Assembly (NCBI GenBank): GCA_022827685.1
Contig: JAJEIH010000058.1
Span: 1-48,986 of the forward strand
Source: Alphaproteobacteria bacterium
GTDB taxonomy: Bacteria > Pseudomonadota > Alphaproteobacteria > Bin95
Length of the DNA stretch: 48,986 nt
Reading direction: 5' to 3'
In this document: positions 33,596 to 43,160 of the stretch, one piece after another
Numbering within the stretch: position 1 is the stretch's first letter
Layout of the letters: every line of letters begins with the position of its first letter
Notes under the pieces: generated by a model
Databases searched by the model: none
What the model saw: only the letters and a program-made list of their open reading frames with translations
What the model was told of the DNA's origin: nothing
Translations under genes and position numbers: made by a program

Positions 33596-36501
33596 ACATC
33601 GTTTCCATCCCCGCGGGCGCGCCCTTTCTGGAGACGCTGGCCGGCGCGCTCATCGAAAGCCCGACGCTCGCCGACGACATCGTGCTCCTGCCGACGCACC
33701 GGGCCGGGCGCGCGCTGGTCGAGGCGTTCGCTGAGGCGGCGGACGGCGGCACGCTGCTGCTGCCGCGCATCCTCTCCCTCGGCGAGCTCGACGCGGACGA
33801 AATCGCCATTCGCGCCGAAGCGGAACCGGGGCTCGCGGACGGTCTCAGCCTCAAGCCCGCCATCCCCGCGCTCGGCCGCCGCCTGCTGCTCGCCCGGCTC
33901 GTCATGCAGCGCGACCCGCGCATCCCGCCGGACCGGGCGCTCCAACTCGCCGGCGCACTCGCCCGGCTGATCGACGAGGCGCAGTTCAACCGGCTGGACT
34001 TCGGCCGCCTCGACACCCTGGTGGCGGAAGAATTCGCGGAGCACTGGCAGGAGACCCTGGACTTCCTCTCCATCGTCACGAGCCACTGGCCGGCGATTCT
34101 GGAGGATGAAGGACGGCTCGACCCCATCGACCGGCGCAACCGGCTCTACAAGGCCCAGATCGCCCTCTGGCGGAGGTCGCCGCCCGAGGGGCGCGTCATC
34201 GCCGCCGGCTCCACCGGCATCATGCCGGCAACGGCCGACCTGCTGGCCTGCATCGCCGGTCTGCCGCGCGGGCTTGTCGTGCTGCCGGGGCTCGACCGCC
34301 ATCTCGACGACAGGGGCTGGGAGGCGGTGGAGGAAGGGCATCCGCAATGGGCGCTGAAACAGCTGCTGGCAACGCTTGGCGTCGAGCGCGGCGCCGTGCC
34401 GGACTGGCCGGAAGCGCGCCCTTCGCCCCGCAGCCGGCTGGTGGCCGAGACCATGCGGCCGGCGGCGACGACCGAAGCCTGGCGGAGCCTTCCGCCGGAG
34501 CTCGGCAACGGCGCGGAGGGGCTGGCGGTCGCCCGCTTCGCCAATCCGGCCGCAGAGGCGGGCGCCATCGCCCTCATGCTGCGCGAGGCGGTGGAGAGCG
34601 GCCGGAGCGCCGCCCTCGTGACGCCCGACCGCAACCTCGCCCGGCGGGTCTCGGTGGAGCTCGGCCGCTGGGGCCTGCTGGCGGACGACAGCGCCGGCCA
34701 GCCGCTCGGCAGGACGCCCGCCGGCGCCTTCCTGCGCCTTGTCGCCCATGCCGCGGCGGCCGACTTCGCGCCCGCCCAGCTGCTCGCCGCGCTCAAGCAC
34801 CCGCTTGCGGCCTGCGGCATGGAGCCCGCGCGATTTCGTAGGGCGGTCCGCCGGCTGGAACGCGCGCTGCTGCGCGGCCCCCGCCCCGGCAACGGGCTGG
34901 ACGGACTTCTGCAGGCGGCGGGAAGGGCGAAGGACAAGCGTGTCGGCAAGACGGCCCGCCGGGTCGCCTGCGCCTTCGGGCCGCTGCGGGCGCTCCACCA
35001 ACAGCAGGCGGCGCCGCTTGCGGACATGCTGGCCGCCCATGTCGAGACGGCGGAGAACCTCGCCGGCGAAGCCCGCCTCTGGCGCGGTGCGGACGGGGAA
35101 GCGGCGGCGGAGCTCCTGGCGGAACTCGACGAAGCGGCCGGGACCTGGCGGCCCATCCACCCCGCCGACTATGCCGCGCTCTTCGACGAGCTCGCCGCCG
35201 GGCAGACGGTGCGCATCCCGCGCCCGCGCCATCCGGGCCTCGCCATTCTGGGGCCGCTGGAGGCGAGGCTGCAGCGCGCCGACCGGCTGGTGCTCGCCGG
35301 GCTGAACCAGGGCGCGTGGCCGGCCGAACCCGCGCCCGACCCGTGGATGAGCCGCGAGATGCGCATGCAATTCGGGCTGCCGCCGGCGGAAACCCGGCAG
35401 GGCCTCGCGGCGCATGATTTCGCCCAGGCCCTCAATTCCGGCGAGGTCGTCCTGACGCGCTCCGAGCGGGTGGGCACGGACCCGACCGTGCCGTCGCCCT
35501 GGCTGCAGCGCCTCGAAACCGTGGCCCGGGCGCTCGGACGCGATCTCGAGGACCGGCGCTGGGCCGCCTGGCAGGCGGAACTGGACCGGCCCGAAAGCGT
35601 GCGGCCCGCCGAGCCGCCAAGGCCCCGCCCGCCCGTGGCCGCGCGCCCGCGCAAGCTCTCCGCCACCCGCGTCGTGACCTGGCTCCAGGACCCCTACAGC
35701 ATCTATGCCCGGCACATTCTGGGCCTCAGCCTCCTCGACCCCATCGACGCCGCGCCGGAAGCGCGCGAGTTCGGCTCGACGATCCACGAGGCGCTGGAGC
35801 GCTTCATGCGCGACTATCCGGGCCCGGACCTGCCGGACGAGGCCTGGGACCGCCTGCTTGCCATCGGCGAAGAGGCGTTCGCCCCGTTCCGGGACCGTCC
35901 CCTGGCGGACATGTTCTGGAACCGGCGGTTCGAACGCGCGGCGCGGAACATCTGGGCGATCGAGACCCGGCGCCGTCCCCGCATCGAACGCATCCTGACC
36001 GAGATTGCAGGCGGGATGCGTTTCGAGGCCCCGGCGGGCCCCTTCGACCTCACGGCCCGCGCGGACCGGGTGGAATTGCGGGCCGAGGGCGGGCTTGTCA
36101 TCGTCGACTACAAGTCCGGCAACCCGCCCGCGGCGAAGGATGTCGTCACGGGAACGGCGCGGCAGTTGCCCATCGAAGCCATGATCGCCGCAGCCGGCGG
36201 CTTTCCCGATTGTCCTGCGGACGACGCCGCTGCGCTCGAATACTGGCGCACCGGCGGCGGCAGGTCCGACCGGCCCGCGCCGACCGTGATCGCGACGGCA
36301 GAAGCCGCCGAGGGCCGGCAGCGCGCGCCCTACAATGCCGGCGCGCTGGTCGAGGCGACGGATGAAGGCCTTCGGCGCTTCGTTGCCGCCTTCGACGACA
36401 AGGCTATGCCCTATCTCGCGGAGCCGAGGCCGGAATTCGCCGGGACCTGGAACGACTACCGGCATCTTTCGAGGAAGGACGAATGGTCGAGGCGGCTCTG
36501 A
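33592..36501 (+). CDS. addB: Double-strand break repair protein AddB
   Basis: The AddB subunit of the AddAB helicase-nuclease, 969 residues, working with AddA on double-strand ends for RecA loading. The N-terminal part is the inactivated UvrD-like fold (L-L-P-T-H-R-A-G-R-A near residue 33). The C-terminal PD-(D/E)xK nuclease has A-R-E-F-G-S-T-I-H-E-A-L-E-R and V-I-V-D-Y-K-S-G-N near residue 836. Where Bacillus AddB has the first iron-sulphur Cys (C-P-F), this protein reads D-P-Y-S-I-Y, so it seems to lack the cluster, as I recall for alphaproteobacterial AddB. It overlaps murU by 4 bases and addA by 19. Confidence 0.95.
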   Translation: MNIVSIPAGAPFLETLAGALIESPTLADDIVLLPTHRAGRALVEAFAEAADGGTLLLPRILSLGELDADEIAIRAEAEPGLADGLSLKPAIPALGRRLLLARLVMQRDPRIPPDRALQLAGALARLIDEAQFNRLDFGRLDTLVAEEFAEHWQETLDFLSIVTSHWPAILEDEGRLDPIDRRNRLYKAQIALWRRSPPEGRVIAAGSTGIMPATADLLACIAGLPRGLVVLPGLDRHLDDRGWEAVEEGHPQWALKQLLATLGVERGAVPDWPEARPSPRSRLVAETMRPAATTEAWRSLPPELGNGAEGLAVARFANPAAEAGAIALMLREAVESGRSAALVTPDRNLARRVSVELGRWGLLADDSAGQPLGRTPAGAFLRLVAHAAAADFAPAQLLAALKHPLAACGMEPARFRRAVRRLERALLRGPRPGNGLDGLLQAAGRAKDKRVGKTARRVACAFGPLRALHQQQAAPLADMLAAHVETAENLAGEARLWRGADGEAAAELLAELDEAAGTWRPIHPADYAALFDELAAGQTVRIPRPRHPGLAILGPLEARLQRADRLVLAGLNQGAWPAEPAPDPWMSREMRMQFGLPPAETRQGLAAHDFAQALNSGEVVLTRSERVGTDPTVPSPWLQRLETVARALGRDLEDRRWAAWQAELDRPESVRPAEPPRPRPPVAARPRKLSATRVVTWLQDPYSIYARHILGLSLLDPIDAAPEAREFGSTIHEALERFMRDYPGPDLPDEAWDRLLAIGEEAFAPFRDRPLADMFWNRRFERAARNIWAIETRRRPRIERILTEIAGGMRFEAPAGPFDLTARADRVELRAEGGLVIVDYKSGNPPAAKDVVTGTARQLPIEAMIAAAGGFPDCPADDAAALEYWRTGGGRSDRPAPTVIATAEAAEGRQRAPYNAGALVEATDEGLRRFVAAFDDKAMPYLAEPRPEFAGTWNDYRHLSRKDEWSRRL

Positions 36502-39500
36502 ACCCCGCGGTCGAGGCGGCAACGGCGCAGCAGCGCCGCGCGGCCGACCCGGAGGCGTCCGCCTGGGTGGACGCCAATGCGGGTTCCGGCAAGACCAAGG
36601 TGCTGGCCGACCGCGTGCTGGCGCTGCTGCTTCGGGACGTGCCGCCTGAACGCATCCTCTGCCTGACCTACACGCGCGCGGCCGCGGCGGAAATGCGCAT
36701 CCGCATAGAACGCGACCTCGCCGGCTGGACGACGGCCCCCGACGAAGACCTTACGCTGGTCCTCGCCCGGGTCGGCGCAGACGCCCCGGACGGCTCCATG
36801 CGGGACCGCGCAAGGCGGCTTTTCGCCCGCGTCGTCGATGCGCCGGTCGGACTCAGAATCGACACGATCCACGCCTTCTGCCAGAGCCTGCTCGGGCGCT
36901 TCCCCATCGAAGCCGGCGTTTCGCCCTGGTTCCAGCTTGCTGACGAGCGCGATGCGCAGGCGAGGCAGGCGCAAGCCCGCGACGATGTGCTGCAACGGGG
37001 CGGAGACGGGATCGACGCGGCTGCTGCCGAAATCGCAGGCAATCTCGCGGAAACCAATATCCGCAAATTCGTCGCCGAATTGCTCGACAATCGCAGCGCC
37101 TTCGGGCCGGGGGCGCTGGCCGCGCTGGAGACGGGGCTTGTCCTGCCCGAGGTCCCCGAACGCACGAAGAAAGGGACGAAGGCGCTCCGGGAGGCGGCGT
37201 CGATTCTGGCAAGCGGGTCGGTGACGGACAAGCAGCAGGCCGGGAGGCTGCAACGATGGGCCGATACCGAAGCCCCCTCCGATGACGACATCGAGGAGAC
37301 CTGCAAGGTCTTCTACAAGTCGGACGGCCTGCCGCGCGACGAAATCGGCACGAAGCGGCTCGCCGGCCGCGAACGCCTGCCGGGTCTGCTGGAGGCGGAG
37401 CAGGAGCGGATCGAGGCGCTGCGCGAATACCGCCGGATCGAGGCCACGCTGGCCGCCTCCAGGGCGGCGCTGGCGCTGGGGGAGGCCGTGGACGGCGAAT
37501 ACCGGCGGTCCAAGGGCCGGGCCGGGCTGCTCGACTATGACGACCTTGTCGAACGCGCGCTCGGCCTCCTGCGCAGCTACTCCGCCGCCTGGGTGCATTA
37601 CAAGCTCGACCGGGGCATCGACCATGTGCTGATCGACGAGGCGCAGGACACCAGCCCTCCGCAATGGGGGCTGGTCGAAGCGCTGACGCAGGAGTTCTTC
37701 GCCGGCGAAGGGGCGAGCGAGGAGGCGCGCACGCTCTTCGCCGTCGGCGACCCCAAGCAGTCGATCTTCCGCTTCCAGGGCGCGGAGCCGAAGAAATTCG
37801 GGGAAATGCGCCAGGAGTTCGAAAAGCAGGCGAAGGGGGCCGGCCGGCGCTGGGAAGATGTTCCGCTGCAGGTCTCCTTCCGCGCCGCGCCCGTGCTTCT
37901 GGAAGCGGTGGACACGGTGTTCGCGGGCGAGCACGGCCTCGGCCTCGAAGGTCCGGCGCCCGGGCATCGGGCAAGCCGCGCCGGAGCGGGCGGGCGCGTC
38001 GAGATCTGGCCGCTCGAAATGGGGGAAAAGCGCGAGCCGGGAGACCCGTTCGAGCCGCCGCGGGCCTATTTCTCCGAAGACCGGGCCGAAACCGCGCTTG
38101 CAGACCGCGTGGCCCGGCGCATCGCAGGCTGGATCGAGCGCGGCGAGCCGGTGGCGCCCGGCGGCCGGCCCATGCGCGCGGGCGACATCATGATCCTGCT
38201 GCCGCGCCGCTCCGGCCGGGCCTTCATCCCGCGCGTCATTGCATCGCTGAAGCAGGCGGGCGTGCCCGTCGCCGGCATCGACCGCATGACGCTTGCGGAC
38301 GAGCTTGCCGTGATGGACCTCGCGGCCATCGGCGATTTCGTCCTGCTGCCGGAGGACGACCTGACCCTCGCTACGGTTCTCAAGGGGCCGCTGTTCGGCT
38401 TTGACGACGAGGCGCTGTTCGAGCTTGCCCACAAACGCAAGGGGACGCTCCGGGCCGCGCTTCGCAACCACCCTGACAAGGTGCGGTTCGGCCCCTGCTT
38501 CGAGGCGCTCGGCGCGCTGCTCGCCAGGGCGGATTATGTCGGCGTGCATGCGTTTTTCGCGGAACTGCTGGCGGAGGGCGGCCTGCGCCGGAAGATCGCG
38601 GCGCGGCTCGGCGAAGAGGCCAACGACCCGACAGACGAGTTCCTGAACGCCGCGCTCGACTATGAGCGCCGCCATCCGCCGAGCCTGCAGGGCTTCCTGC
38701 ATTGGCTCCGGAGCGGCGAGGCGGAGGTGAAGCGGCAACTCGACCAGCGGGACCGCGACGAGGTGCGGGTGAGCACGGTCCACGGCGCCAAGGGGCTGGA
38801 GGCGCCGGTGGTCATCCTGCCGGACACGACGGGAAGGAGAACCGCGCAGCACGATCCGAACCTGCTGCGCGATGAGGGCCTGTTGCTCTGGCCTCCGTCC
38901 AAGGCGAAGGAGGTCATCGACCCGCGCTCGAAGGAGCTGCTCGACGAATACCGCCAGGCGGACGACGAAGAGCGCCGCCGCCTGCTTTATGTCGCCATGA
39001 CGCGCGCGGCCGACCGGCTGGTGATCTGCGGGTGGAACAACAGCGGTAGGGACCTGCCCGAGGACTGCTGGTACCACGCCGTGAAGAACCGGCTTGAGGA
39101 CCGCATGACGGAGGAAAAGGATCCGGATTTCGACGAACCCGTTCTGGTGATGGAACAGCATGCAGCGGAGTCGGAAACGGCCCGGCCGGCCGTGGATCGG
39201 GAACCACCCCCTTCCCTGCCCGGTTGGGCCCACCGGCCCGCACCCTCGCTGCCGGTTACGGCCCCGCCCGGCGGCGGCGGCGACGAGGCATTCCCCGTCG
39301 CCTCCCCGCTTCGCGGCGGGTCGGGCGGGCGCTTCCGACGGGGCCGGGCGATCCACAAGCTGCTGGAACTGCTGCCGGATGTTGCGCCCGGGCAGCGTCT
39401 CGAAACGGCCCGCAGGTTCCTCGCGGCCGACCCGGAGCTGGCAGACGACGCCGAGGCGGCCGCCCGCGAGGCGATGGCCGTGCTCGACGACCCCGCCTTC

Positions 39501-39815
39501 CGCCCCGTGTTCGGCCCCGGCAGCCGGGCCGAAGCGCCGCTTGTCGGCCGAATCGGCGGCGAGATCGTGAGCGCGCGCATCGACCGGCTGGCGCTGCTGC
39601 CGGAGGAGACGCTGATTGTCGATTTCAAGAGCGGGCGCGCGCCGCCGCCCGACCCCGCCGGGGCGCCCGCCGCCTATCTGCGGCAATTGGCTCGCTATGT
39701 CGCGCTGTTGCGGCAGTTGCGGCCCGGGCTTCCGGTCCGCGCGGCCCTGCTCTGGACCGAGGCGCCCCTGCTGATGCCGGTTCCCGAAAGCTGTCTTGCG
39801 CCACATATGCCTTGA
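36483..39815 (+). CDS. addA: Double-strand break repair helicase AddA
   Basis: A 1110-residue UvrD/Rep-type 3'-5' helicase with a C-terminal nuclease. Walker A is A-N-A-G-S-G-K-T (residues 31-38), motif Ia includes L-T-Y-T-R-A-A-A-A-E-M, motif II D-E-A-Q-D-T-S and motif III V-G-D-P-K-Q-S-I-F-R-F-Q-G-A. V-S-T-V-H-G-A-K-G-L-E-A-P and Y-V-A-M-T-R-A-A-D-R-L are motifs V and VI. The PD-(D/E)xK core is L-I-V-D-F-K-S-G near residue 1045. Both nuclease domains of the AddAB pair therefore look intact. Confidence 0.96.
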   Translation: MVEAALNPAVEAATAQQRRAADPEASAWVDANAGSGKTKVLADRVLALLLRDVPPERILCLTYTRAAAAEMRIRIERDLAGWTTAPDEDLTLVLARVGADAPDGSMRDRARRLFARVVDAPVGLRIDTIHAFCQSLLGRFPIEAGVSPWFQLADERDAQARQAQARDDVLQRGGDGIDAAAAEIAGNLAETNIRKFVAELLDNRSAFGPGALAALETGLVLPEVPERTKKGTKALREAASILASGSVTDKQQAGRLQRWADTEAPSDDDIEETCKVFYKSDGLPRDEIGTKRLAGRERLPGLLEAEQERIEALREYRRIEATLAASRAALALGEAVDGEYRRSKGRAGLLDYDDLVERALGLLRSYSAAWVHYKLDRGIDHVLIDEAQDTSPPQWGLVEALTQEFFAGEGASEEARTLFAVGDPKQSIFRFQGAEPKKFGEMRQEFEKQAKGAGRRWEDVPLQVSFRAAPVLLEAVDTVFAGEHGLGLEGPAPGHRASRAGAGGRVEIWPLEMGEKREPGDPFEPPRAYFSEDRAETALADRVARRIAGWIERGEPVAPGGRPMRAGDIMILLPRRSGRAFIPRVIASLKQAGVPVAGIDRMTLADELAVMDLAAIGDFVLLPEDDLTLATVLKGPLFGFDDEALFELAHKRKGTLRAALRNHPDKVRFGPCFEALGALLARADYVGVHAFFAELLAEGGLRRKIAARLGEEANDPTDEFLNAALDYERRHPPSLQGFLHWLRSGEAEVKRQLDQRDRDEVRVSTVHGAKGLEAPVVILPDTTGRRTAQHDPNLLRDEGLLLWPPSKAKEVIDPRSKELLDEYRQADDEERRRLLYVAMTRAADRLVICGWNNSGRDLPEDCWYHAVKNRLEDRMTEEKDPDFDEPVLVMEQHAAESETARPAVDREPPPSLPGWAHRPAPSLPVTAPPGGGGDEAFPVASPLRGGSGGRFRRGRAIHKLLELLPDVAPGQRLETARRFLAADPELADDAEAAAREAMAVLDDPAFRPVFGPGSRAEAPLVGRIGGEIVSARIDRLALLPEETLIVDFKSGRAPPPDPAGAPAAYLRQLARYVALLRQLRPGLPVRAALLWTEAPLLMPVPESCLAPHMP

Positions 39816-39877
39816 CGGCCCGGCGCTTTGCGGCCACTTGAAGGCGAAAGGCGGATGACTTCTCGGGAGGGACGGGA

Positions 39878-40198
39878 ATGGCCACGCGGCACACGACGGA
39901 CGCTGATTTCGATGAGGACGTAAGGCAGGCGGCCAAGCCCGTCGTGGTCGATTTCTGGGCCGAGTGGTGCGGCCCCTGCAAGCAGATCGCTCCCTTCCTA
40001 GAGGACATCGCGTCCGAGATGGAGGAGCGGCTCGACGTCGTGAAGCTCGATATCGACGACAACCCGAAGACCCCCGGCGAACTCGGCGTGCGCGGCATCC
40101 CGACCCTCATGGTGTTCCGCGACGGCGAGATGGTCGCCCAGCGCGTCGGCGCCATGCCCAAAAGCGCGCTCAAGCAGTGGCTCGACTCAGTCGTCTGA
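39878..40198 (+). CDS. trxA: Thioredoxin
   Basis: A 106-residue cytoplasmic dithiol carrier. The active site W-A-E-W-C-G-P-C-K, the cis-proline segment G-I-P-T-L-M-V-F and the D-F-W pre-active-site strand are all canonical. The ATG at 39878 is preceded by GGGAGGG. It follows addA after 62 bases and converges with folC, whose stop lies inside the last 12 bases of trxA. Confidence 0.97.
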   Translation: MATRHTTDADFDEDVRQAAKPVVVDFWAEWCGPCKQIAPFLEDIASEMEERLDVVKLDIDDNPKTPGELGVRGIPTLMVFRDGEMVAQRVGAMPKSALKQWLDSVV

Positions 40199-41404
40199 AC
40201 GTTCGGCGAGCACCGCACCGGCGAGGTAGAGCGAGCCGGCGATCAGCACCGGCCTGACGCCGCCGAGGCGGTTGAGGGCCGCCTCCACATCGCGCGCCGC
40301 CGCCGCTTCCATGCCGGCGGCGCGCGCCGTTTCCGCCAGCGCTTCGGCAGGGACGGAAGCCGCGCTGCCGGGCACGGGCACCGCCACCGTCCGCTCGACA
40401 TGCGGGGCCAGCGCGGCAAGGAAGCGGTCGCGGTCCTTGGTATCCAGCATGCCGACGACAAGGTCGAAGCGCTCCGCCCGCCCCGCCAGCCACTCGGCCA
40501 GCACCTGCCCCGCCGCCGGGTTATGTCCGCCGTCGAGCCAGATTTCGGGCGCCTCGGAGAGCCGCTGGAGCCGGGCCGGCCAGTGCGCGGTTTCGAGGCC
40601 GTGGACCATTGCCTCCTCGGGCAGCCCGAAGCCTTCCAGGCAGGCGAGCGCAAGTCCGGCATTGCCCGCCTGGTGCGCCCCCGCGAGGCCGAGCCGCGGA
40701 AGGGCAAGCGTCAGCCGGCGTCCGTGATACACGCCTTCCGACACCCGCCAGTCGTCATGGACGGACGCACCCGCTTCCGCCGCCTTCGCCAGAATGACGG
40801 CCTTTGCCTCCGCTTCCTGGGGGGCGAGCGCCAGCGGGACGCCGGGCTTTATGATGCCGGCCTTCTCGGCGGCGATCTCCGCCAGCGTCTCGCCGAGGAA
40901 CTGCGTGTGGTCGCGGGCGACCGGTGTTATCGCTGTTATCGCAGGGCGTTCGACGACGTTGGTGGTGTCGAGCCGGCCTCCGAGCCCGACTTCCAGCAGC
41001 AGGACATCGGCGGGCGCGCGGGAGAAGGCGAGGAACGCCGCCGCCGTAGTGATCTCGAAGAAGGTGATCGGCCGGCCCCCGTTCGCCCGCTCGCACTCCT
41101 CCAGCAGCGTCAGGAGCTCGCCGTCGGGAAGCATCTCCCCGGCCACGACGATGCGCTCGTTGAACCGCACCAGATGCGGCGAGGTATAGGCATGGACGCG
41201 CCGGCCCGCAGCTTCGAGCATGGCGCGCATGAACGCGACGGTCGAACCCTTGCCGTTGGTGCCGGCGACATGGATGACGGGCGGGAGCCGGCGCTCGGGG
41301 TTCCCCAGCCGCTCCAGGAGCCGTTGCACCCGGTCGAGTTTGAGGTCGATCAGTTTCGGATGCAGCGCCGTCAGCCGCGCCAGCACCGGGTCGAGCGCGC
41401 TCAA
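40187..41404 (-). CDS. folC: Bifunctional dihydrofolate synthase/folylpolyglutamate synthase
   Basis: A 405-residue Mur-ligase-fold enzyme that adds glutamate to dihydropteroate and then further glutamates to reduced folates. The P-loop is V-A-G-T-N-G-K-G-S-T near residue 47. Y-T-S-P-H-L-V-R-F-N-E-R-I, F-E-I-T-T-A-A-A-F and L-E-V-G-L-G-G-R-L-D-T-T-N are the folate and metal-binding signatures, and D-G-G-H-N-P-A-A opens the C-terminal domain. The ATG overlaps the accD stop by 4 bases, an arrangement conserved widely in proteobacteria. Confidence 0.97.
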   Translation of the reverse strand: MSALDPVLARLTALHPKLIDLKLDRVQRLLERLGNPERRLPPVIHVAGTNGKGSTVAFMRAMLEAAGRRVHAYTSPHLVRFNERIVVAGEMLPDGELLTLLEECERANGGRPITFFEITTAAAFLAFSRAPADVLLLEVGLGGRLDTTNVVERPAITAITPVARDHTQFLGETLAEIAAEKAGIIKPGVPLALAPQEAEAKAVILAKAAEAGASVHDDWRVSEGVYHGRRLTLALPRLGLAGAHQAGNAGLALACLEGFGLPEEAMVHGLETAHWPARLQRLSEAPEIWLDGGHNPAAGQVLAEWLAGRAERFDLVVGMLDTKDRDRFLAALAPHVERTVAVPVPGSAASVPAEALAETARAAGMEAAAARDVEAALNRLGGVRPVLIAGSLYLAGAVLAERSDD

Positions 41405-42360
41405 CCCTCTATCCGCTCCCCGCCTGCCCCGTCGGAATCGTTCGCCGGTGCGGTCTCGACGATCTCCGGATTGGGCAGCATGGCCGCGCCGTCGGCCTCG
41501 TCCGGCGGCGGTTTCGGCTGCATCAGCATGGAAAGCAGGCTGCCGATCGTGCTTTGCAGTTCCCGCCGGTGCACCACCATGTCGATGATGCCGTGGTCGT
41601 GCAGATATTCCGCGCGCTGGAAGTTCTCCGGCAGGGTCTCGCGGATCGTCTGCTGGATGACCCTCTGCCCGGCAAAACCGATCGCCGCGCCCGGCTCCGC
41701 AATGGCGACGTCCCCGAGCATGGCGAAGGAGGCCGAGACGCCGCCCGTAGTCGGGTCGGTCAGCAGCACGATGTAGGGCAGCCCCGCTTCCTTGACCTCC
41801 GAGACCGCGATCGTCGTGCGCGGCATCTGCATGAGCGACAATATGCCTTCCTGCATCCGGGCGCCGCCCGAGGCCGTGACCGCGATCAGCGCGGCCCGCT
41901 GCACCACCGCGAGCCGCGCCGCCGCCAGGAAGGCCTCGCCCACGGCAATCCCCATCGACCCGCCCATGAAGGCGAAATCAAGCAGGGCGGCCACCGCCGG
42001 CTGGCCGTCTATGGTGCCGTGCGCCACGCGCATGGCGTCCTTGGTCTTCAGCGTCGCCTGGGCATCCCGTAGCCGGTCGGTATAGCGCCGCCGGTCGCGG
42101 AACTTCAGCGGATCGACCGGCGCGTCGGGCAGCTCGATGGTCTCGTAGATGCCGTGGTCGAACAGCATCGCGAGGCGTTCCGCCGCGTCGAGACGCATAT
42201 GGTGGTCGCAATGCGGGCAGACATTGATCCGCTCGCGCAGCTCCCGGTGGAAGATCATCTGGCCGCAATTGTCGCATTGCAGCCAGAGGTTCTCCGGCAC
42301 ATCCGTCTTGCGGACGAGGCTGCGCAGGCGCGGCCGGACGAATTCGGTAAGCCAGTTCAC
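41401..42360 (-). CDS. accD: Acetyl-CoA carboxylase carboxyltransferase subunit beta
   Basis: The beta subunit of the carboxyltransferase that makes malonyl-CoA, 319 residues. A four-Cys zinc ribbon is at Cys29, Cys32, Cys48 and Cys51. The crotonase-like core includes [20 protein letters not shown] and [13 protein letters not shown]. The last 30 or so residues form an acidic, likely disordered tail. The ATG overlaps the trpA stop by 4 bases. Confidence 0.98.
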   Translation of the reverse strand: MNWLTEFVRPRLRSLVRKTDVPENLWLQCDNCGQMIFHRELRERINVCPHCDHHMRLDAAERLAMLFDHGIYETIELPDAPVDPLKFRDRRRYTDRLRDAQATLKTKDAMRVAHGTIDGQPAVAALLDFAFMGGSMGIAVGEAFLAAARLAVVQRAALIAVTASGGARMQEGILSLMQMPRTTIAVSEVKEAGLPYIVLLTDPTTGGVSASFAMLGDVAIAEPGAAIGFAGQRVIQQTIRETLPENFQRAEYLHDHGIIDMVVHRRELQSTIGSLLSMLMQPKPPPDEADGAAMLPNPEIVETAPANDSDGAGGERIEG

Positions 42361-43160
42361 GCGCGCGCTCCCGCAACGCCGCCGGCAAGCTCGCGGGCGA
42401 GCGCGCCCACACGCTCCAGCATGTCCGGGCCGCCCGCGCCGATCTCGCGGACAAGGGCCGATCCGACGACGGCGCCGTCCGCGACGCGGGCGACGGCGCC
42501 GGCCTGCTCCGCAGTGTTGATGCCGAAGCCGACCGCGACCGGCAGGTCGGTGAAGCGGCGCAGCCGGCCGACGGCGAACTCCACATCCGCCATGGTGGGC
42601 GAGCGCGTGCCGGTGATGCCCGCAATCGAGACGTAATAGACGAAGCCGCTGGCGCGTTCGAGCACGACGGGCAACCGCTTCTCGTCGGTCGTGGGCGCGA
42701 CAAGGCGGACGATGTCGAGGCCCGCGCTCTCGACAGGGCCGCGCAACTCGTCCTCTTCCTCGGGCGGCAGATCGACGGTAATCAGCCCGTCCACGCCCGC
42801 CGCCTTCGCATCGGCCGCAAAGCGCTCCACGCCATAGCGGTATATCGGATTGAAATAGCCCATGAGGACAATGGGCATCTCGTCGTCCTCCGCCCGGAAG
42901 GCCCGCACGAGGTCGAGGACGCGCTTCGTTGTCATTCCCGCTGCAAGAGCCCGCGCGCCGCCCGCCTGAACGGTCGGCCCGTCCGCCATCGGGTCCGTGA
43001 ACGAAACGCCGATCTCAAACAGGTCCGCGCCCGCTTTCGCCAGGCCTCGCAGAATGGCGAGGCTGGTGTCGAAGTCCGGGTCGCCGCCGCTGACAAAGGG
43101 CATAAAGGCCGCACGGTCCGCCTTCCGCAGGGCCTCGAAGCGCGCCGCGATCCGGCTCAC
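42357..43160 (-). CDS. trpA: Tryptophan synthase alpha chain
   Basis: A 267-residue TIM barrel that cleaves indole-3-glycerol phosphate and passes indole to TrpB. The catalytic Glu49 and Asp60 fall at their classical numbers when the GTG at 43160 is used as start, in [15 protein letters not shown]; the usual Pro of G-V-P-F is Ser here. V-G-F-G-I-N-T and G-A-V-V-G-S-A-L form the phosphate site. The GTGA overlaps the trpB stop. A longer in-frame reading upstream runs antisense-like through trpB and is rejected. Confidence 0.97.
   Translation of the reverse strand: MSRIAARFEALRKADRAAFMPFVSGGDPDFDTSLAILRGLAKAGADLFEIGVSFTDPMADGPTVQAGGARALAAGMTTKRVLDLVRAFRAEDDEMPIVLMGYFNPIYRYGVERFAADAKAAGVDGLITVDLPPEEEDELRGPVESAGLDIVRLVAPTTDEKRLPVVLERASGFVYYVSIAGITGTRSPTMADVEFAVGRLRRFTDLPVAVGFGINTAEQAGAVARVADGAVVGSALVREIGAGGPDMLERVGALARELAGGVAGARA

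Noticed and set aside
36456-39806. 1116-codon minus-strand open frame opposite addA, and a similar one at 33478-36522 opposite addB
   Set aside because: Both mirror intact AddA and AddB exactly and show no motif; artefacts of GC-rich coding.
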